A stretch of 64,000 nt of DNA from an uncultured Gammaproteobacteria bacterium. Its GTDB lineage: Bacteria; Pseudomonadota; Gammaproteobacteria; Pseudomonadales; Pseudohongiellaceae. A program made the translations under genes and the position numbers. The stretch is from contig CAIOZF010000235.1 in NCBI GenBank assembly GCA_903862645.1, positions 55,599 through 119,598 of the forward strand, in the 5' to 3' direction. Positions 60,081-64,000 of this stretch are shown one piece after another. A model generated the notes under the pieces. It saw only the letters and a program-made list of their open reading frames with translations. It searched no databases and was not told the origin of the DNA. Every line of letters starts with the position of its first letter. Position 1 is the stretch's first letter.

Positions 60081-60120
60081 ATCGCGGGCAGGCCTTTATG
60101 ACCTCTGGGTACGCTCCCAC
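60081..60120. repeat. Degenerate REP-like element between panE and yajQ
   Basis: ATCGCGGGCAGGCC (60081-60094) and CGCTCCCAC (60112-60120) match the two ends of one arm of the 55431 palindrome, but about 17 unrelated bases separate them and the mirror arm is missing. It looks like a decayed copy. Confidence 0.45.
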
Positions 60121-60191
60121 ATCCGGGCGCGCGGTGGTAGTATGGGCGGCATGTTTGCGTTTTCAGTTGAGGATAGTCAAGAGGTCAGATC

Positions 60192-60674
60192 ATGCCAACG
60201 TTCGACATCGTGTCAGAAGTAGATATGCCGGAAGTGAACAACGCCCTGGATCAGGCGCGCCGCGAAGTGGGGACGCGTTTTGACTTCAAGGGAGTCGATG
60301 CCACCTTTGACCTCAAGGATAAGGAGATTACGCTCACGGCTGAATCTGATTTCCAGCTGGAGCAGATGCTGGACATCCTCCAGGGCAAGCTGGTCAAGCG
60401 TAACGTCGATGTGAAATCCCTGGAAATCGGTGAACCCAAGCAGTCCGGCAAGCAAGCCTTGCAGATTGTCACGATCCAGCAGGGCATCGAGGCCGACGTG
60501 GCCCGCAAGGTCGTCAAGCTGATCAAGGAATCCAAGTGCAAGGTGCAGGCCGCCATTCAGGGCGACAAGCTGCGCGTCACCGGCAAGAAGCGTGACGATC
60601 TGCAGGAATGCATCGCGCTGGTGCGGGAGAGCAACCTCGACGTTCCCGTGCAATTCAACAACTTCAGGGATTGA
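60192..60674 (+). CDS. yajQ: YajQ family nucleotide-binding protein
   Basis: The 160-residue product matches YajQ throughout: [21 protein letters not shown] at the start, [76 protein letters not shown] and a terminal QFNNFRD. It has two half-domains with an RNP-like fold. In Xanthomonas and Pseudomonas, members bind cyclic di-GMP and act as transcriptional co-regulators; whether this one does is not visible. It is divergent from the panE-like gene. Confidence 0.96.
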   Translation: MPTFDIVSEVDMPEVNNALDQARREVGTRFDFKGVDATFDLKDKEITLTAESDFQLEQMLDILQGKLVKRNVDVKSLEIGEPKQSGKQALQIVTIQQGIEADVARKVVKLIKESKCKVQAAIQGDKLRVTGKKRDDLQECIALVRESNLDVPVQFNNFRD

Positions 60675-60691
60675 GCCTGCCAGAGCCCCAG

Positions 60692-62431
60692 ATGAGCCAA
60701 GGCAAAGCCGTTCCCGCTGTCGGTATGACTACATGGAGAGCCTTGGCTGTCTATCGTGAGCGTACCGCCGTGGTCATGCTGCTGCTTGGCTTTGCCGCGG
60801 GTCTGCCCTTCCTGCTGATCTTCGATACGCTCTCTGTCTGGCTGCGCCAATCCGGCCTGTCGCTACAGACCATCTCTATCTTCGCACTCGCTACCCTCAG
60901 CTATGCCCTCAAGTTTGTCTGGGCGCCCTTGCTCGACCGCATCCGCCTGCCAGTGCTGGATCGCCTGCTGGGCCGCCGTCGTGCGTGGATGCTGGCGATG
61001 CAGTTGCTCATCATGACGGGGTTGTGGCTGATTGCCGGGTCAAGTCCCGAACTCAATATCTGGCGAGTAGCTGCGCTGGCGGCATTCGTGGGTTTTGCCG
61101 GAGCTACCCAGGACATTGCCATCGATGCCTGGCGTATCGAGGTCGTGGACGAGAGCCGCTCCGGTGCCATGGCGGCCGCCTATCAGTGGGGTTATCGCCT
61201 GGCGATGATCGTCGCGGGTGCAGTGCCGTTGTTGCTGGCTGAGGCGTTCAGCTGGAACCTTTCCTATGCGGTGATGGCGGGCTTGATGAGTGTCGGCATC
61301 GCGGGTGTGCTGCTGGCGCCGCGAGAGAAGGAGAGCGCAGTTCCTCTGCGGCCGCTGGCCCGCCTTGCCAGTGATTTACCGAGCCGTCCGCTGACCGAAA
61401 TGCTGGAGTGGACGTTGCGTCTGGCGTTGATCGTGTTTGCCGCACTTGTCATGGGCTCGGGTCTCTCGGGCAATGCAATGCTGTTGCAGGACATGCTGCG
61501 GCTGCTGGGCGCCTCGGCCGAGGCGGGTGAAGCGCTGCTGGTCGTCTGGCGCACCGTGCCGGGAGGCGTTTATCTGCAGGTGGCTGCCGTGCTGCTGGGA
61601 CTCGCCATGCTGGCCATGGCCTGCGTGCCACTGCCCGGCGTGAAGACGCGTCCTGGTGTGCATTTGAAGAGCGCTTACGGCGAGCCACTGGCCAACTTCT
61701 TTGCACGTTTCGGAACCCGGCTGGGCGTGCTTATCCTGGCGCTGATCTGTCTCTACCGCCTGTCGGACTTTGTGCTGAACCTGATGGGGCCATTCTATCT
61801 GGATATGGGGTTCAGCCTGACCGAGATCGCTCAGGTTCGGAAGATCTTTGGCGTGGTGGCGTTGATTACTGGCGTGGCAATCGGCGGTTTCTGCGTGGTA
61901 CGGCTAGGCATGCTGCGCACCATGCTGATCGGCGTGTTTGCCAGTCCTTTCTCGAATCTGGTGTTTCTGTGGCTGGCGACGCAGGGGCCTGAGCTTGGTC
62001 CACTTTACGTGTCCATCACGATAGATAATCTGGCGACAGGGTTTGCTGGAACTGCGCTGATTGCCTACATGTCGTCACTGACTTCCGCTGGCTTCACCGC
62101 CTCGCAGTACGCGCTGTTTTCGTCGTTGTATGCACTGCTTGGCAAGCTGGTGGCCTCACAGAGCGGTCGCATCGTGGAAGCGTCGGCGCGCTCGGCCGAG
62201 GCTGGTGGTCCGTTGTCTGGCCTGATGCCCCTGTTTGCCGATCTGCCACCGCAATCGCTGGCCAACGGCGCCGCCACTGTTGGCGTAACGCCAGCCGCAC
62301 TGGGGGCGGGGTATGCAACTTTTTTCATTTATTCATTCGTTATTGGTTTGGTCGCTATTGCACTGGCTTTTATCGTCGCCAGGCGACAGCGTGATGTTGA
62401 AGTGGCGGGACGGTCCGCTTTGAGCGCCTGA
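60692..62431 (+). CDS. ampG: AmpG-type muropeptide permease (MFS)
   Basis: AmpG imports GlcNAc-anhydroMurNAc peptides for recycling, supplying the substrate of AmpD. I start it at ATG 60692, giving 579 residues; the tracked ORF begins inside yajQ. ATG 60725 (MTTWRAL) is an alternative. The product has 12-14 membrane helices with the AmpG pattern: MLLLGFAAGLPFLLIFDTLSVWLRQSGLS, FVWAPLLDRIRLPVLDRLLGRRRAWML, FVGFAGATQDIAIDAWRIEV and YQWGYRLAMI. Long AmpGs with 14 predicted segments occur in Pseudomonas. It lies 17 bp after yajQ. Confidence 0.92.
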   Translation: MSQGKAVPAVGMTTWRALAVYRERTAVVMLLLGFAAGLPFLLIFDTLSVWLRQSGLSLQTISIFALATLSYALKFVWAPLLDRIRLPVLDRLLGRRRAWMLAMQLLIMTGLWLIAGSSPELNIWRVAALAAFVGFAGATQDIAIDAWRIEVVDESRSGAMAAAYQWGYRLAMIVAGAVPLLLAEAFSWNLSYAVMAGLMSVGIAGVLLAPREKESAVPLRPLARLASDLPSRPLTEMLEWTLRLALIVFAALVMGSGLSGNAMLLQDMLRLLGASAEAGEALLVVWRTVPGGVYLQVAAVLLGLAMLAMACVPLPGVKTRPGVHLKSAYGEPLANFFARFGTRLGVLILALICLYRLSDFVLNLMGPFYLDMGFSLTEIAQVRKIFGVVALITGVAIGGFCVVRLGMLRTMLIGVFASPFSNLVFLWLATQGPELGPLYVSITIDNLATGFAGTALIAYMSSLTSAGFTASQYALFSSLYALLGKLVASQSGRIVEASARSAEAGGPLSGLMPLFADLPPQSLANGAATVGVTPAALGAGYATFFIYSFVIGLVAIALAFIVARRQRDVEVAGRSALSA

Positions 62432-62469
62432 ATTGATGCCAATGTATTGACCGTGTTGAGGAGAGAGTA

Positions 62470-62961
62470 GTGCGTTTTTCTTTGTTCTTTTTCGTGATTA
62501 TCCCCTTTGTGGAGATCATGCTGTTGCTGGAAGTCAGTGAACGCATTGGTGGCTGGAATACCGTGCTGGTCGTGCTGGGCACGGCGGTGCTCGGCATCAG
62601 CCTGCTGCGTCGGCAGGGCTTCAGCACGATGACCCGTTTTCAGCAACGGCTGCGCAGTGGCGAGCTGCCCGCGCAAGAGATAGTCGAAGGCATGATCATC
62701 GCGTTTTGCGGTGCACTGTTGTTGGCTCCTGGGTTCATCACCGACAGTGTGGGCATCCTCGGGCTGCTGCCGCCGGTGCGCAAGGCCATAGCCAGGCGCA
62801 TCCTGCGTTCGGGCGGGGCGTTCATGAGTGGTGGTCCATTCACCATGGGCAGCCAGTTTCAGTACCGCGAGACGCGCTTCGATGATGGCGACATCATCGA
62901 GGGGGATGTTGTCGATGAAGAGCCTCGTTCCAAGCACGGACTAGGAAAAGACGGCGAATAA
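62470..62961 (+). CDS. fxsA: FxsA family membrane protein
   Basis: FxsA is a small inner-membrane protein that in E. coli relieves phage T7 exclusion by F plasmids. The 163-residue product has FSLFFFVIIPFVEIMLLLEVSERIGGWNTVLVVLGTAVLGISLLRRQG, with two to three membrane helices, LRSGELPAQEIVEGMIIAFCGALLLAPGFITDSVGILGLLPPVR as the conserved second half, and a hydrophilic tail. The start is GTG 62470 behind GAGGAGAG. It stands just upstream of groES, as in many gammaproteobacteria. Confidence 0.93.
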   Translation: MRFSLFFFVIIPFVEIMLLLEVSERIGGWNTVLVVLGTAVLGISLLRRQGFSTMTRFQQRLRSGELPAQEIVEGMIIAFCGALLLAPGFITDSVGILGLLPPVRKAIARRILRSGGAFMSGGPFTMGSQFQYRETRFDDGDIIEGDVVDEEPRSKHGLGKDGE

Positions 62962-62963
62962 AA

Positions 62964-62989
62964 TTGTGGGAGCGGGCCTGCTCCCACAA
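62964..62989. repeat. Short REP-type hairpin after fxsA
   Basis: TTGTGGGAGC (62964-62973) and GCTCCCACAA (62980-62989) are perfect inverse copies around a 6-base loop. It shares GTGGGAGCGGGCCT with the 55431 palindrome and may end the fxsA transcript. A lone half-site CGTGGGAGCC follows at 63019-63028. Confidence 0.8.
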
Positions 62990-63029
62990 GTTAGTCGAAG
63001 GAAATTTGCAAAATTTTTCGTGGGAGCCA

Positions 63030-63056
63030 TTGAAATGCCATGCCTGAGCCCCATTT
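63030..63056 (+). promoter_or_regulatory. Sigma-32 heat-shock promoter of groESL
   Basis: TTGAAA (63030-63035) and CCCCATTT (63049-63056) are separated by 13 bp. The second element matches the sigma-32 -10 consensus CCCCATnT exactly, and the first matches the core of CTTGAA. It lies 80 bp before groES. No CIRCE/HrcA element is seen. Confidence 0.8.
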
Positions 63057-63136
63057 AGTATCCACCATTTAAGTTTCAGGGCTCGCGCGCAATCTGTGCA
63101 AGAGCGCTATTCATTTGAGTCAGGAGAAAAAAAGCA

Positions 63137-63427
63137 ATGAAAATCAGACCGTTGCAGGACCGTGTAGTAGTACGCCGCAAGGAAGAAGAAACTAAATCAG
63201 CGGGAGGTATCGTATTGCCTGGTTCGGCTGCCGAGAAACCAGCTCAGGGTGAAGTGCTGGCAGTAGGCCCCGGCAAGATCATGGAAAATGGCGATAAACG
63301 CCCCGTCGACCTGAAAGTGGGTGATACCGTGGTATTCGGCAAGTACGCGAGTAACACCGTCAAGATCGACAACGAAGAGCTGCTCATCCTCAGCGAGAGC
63401 GAAATTTACGGCGTCATCGAGTCCTGA
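63137..63427 (+). CDS. groES: Co-chaperonin GroES
   Basis: GroES caps the GroEL ring and closes the folding chamber. The 96-residue product has [45 protein letters not shown], including the mobile loop with the hydrophobic IVL contact tripeptide, and the [31 protein letters not shown] end. ATG 63137 follows CAGGAG. It is the first gene of groESL behind a sigma-32-type promoter. Confidence 0.98.
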   Translation: MKIRPLQDRVVVRRKEEETKSAGGIVLPGSAAEKPAQGEVLAVGPGKIMENGDKRPVDLKVGDTVVFGKYASNTVKIDNEELLILSESEIYGVIES

Positions 63428-63452
63428 TTCGCAGGCTTTGACCCCCGTTTGA

Positions 63453-64000
<548 letters not shown>

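Overview
The window is a chromosomal segment of a gammaproteobacterium and is almost entirely core genome. The complete dcw cluster (mraZ to ftsZ, then lpxC, an M23 protein and secA), the lpoA-yraN-diaA-dolP group, sspAB beside a bc1 complex, a pilBCD/pilA locus, ampDE and groESL together give a Pseudomonas/Cellvibrio-like gene order. I cannot assign a genus. Coding density is high, and no tRNA, rRNA operon, insertion sequence, prophage or CRISPR array is visible.

Layout. 1-5743: the zapE C-terminus, rplM-rpsI, petA and a single ORF that joins cytochrome b to cytochrome c1, then sspA-sspB. 5832-9399 (minus strand): dolP, diaA, yraN, lpoA. 9591-13843: rsmI, then the minus-strand ydbH-ynbE-ydbL set of envelope lipid-transport genes. 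14006-14394: RNase P RNA. 14704-38258: the division and cell-wall cluster mraZ-rsmH-ftsL-ftsI-murE-murF-mraY-murD-ftsW-murG-murC-ddlB-ftsQ-ftsA-ftsZ-lpxC, an M23-family envelope protein, secA and argJ. 38283-46861: a MutT/ThiE-like fusion, a poorly coding 600-bp stretch, yacG-coaE-pilD-pilC-pilB on the minus strand, then a disrupted pilin gene, a disrupted TfpX/TfpZ pilin-accessory gene and a small cytochrome c. 46937-50853: a secreted HNH nuclease, nadC, a retropepsin-like protease, ampD and ampE. 51025-55410: pyruvate dehydrogenase aceE-aceF. 55431-60035: a perfect REP-type palindrome, then a minus-strand group of FecCD/BtuCD-type ABC genes, a membrane-fused alpha/beta hydrolase and a ketopantoate reductase homologue that appears to start at ATT. 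60192-64000: yajQ, ampG, fxsA, and groES-groEL behind a sigma-32-type promoter; groEL runs off the end.

How the genes work together. Most of the window makes and divides the cell envelope: UDP-MurNAc-pentapeptide and lipid II synthesis (MurC-G, Ddl, MraY), septal synthesis and the Z-ring (FtsLQIWAZ), penicillin-binding protein activation (LpoA), muropeptide recycling (AmpD, AmpG), lipid A commitment (LpxC), outer-membrane lipid homeostasis (YdbH/YnbE/YdbL, DolP) and secretion (SecA). The rest is central respiration and metabolism (bc1 complex, pyruvate dehydrogenase, NAD, CoA and arginine steps) and type IV pili.

I did not find a convincing new multi-gene system. The items most worth checking are the cytochrome b-c1 fusion with an altered Rieske cluster-binding box, the pilin locus where two pilin 5' ends are joined out of frame next to a broken accessory gene, the ATT start of the panE-like gene, a 35-codon ORF that exactly bridges ftsQ and ftsA, and the REP-type palindromes.
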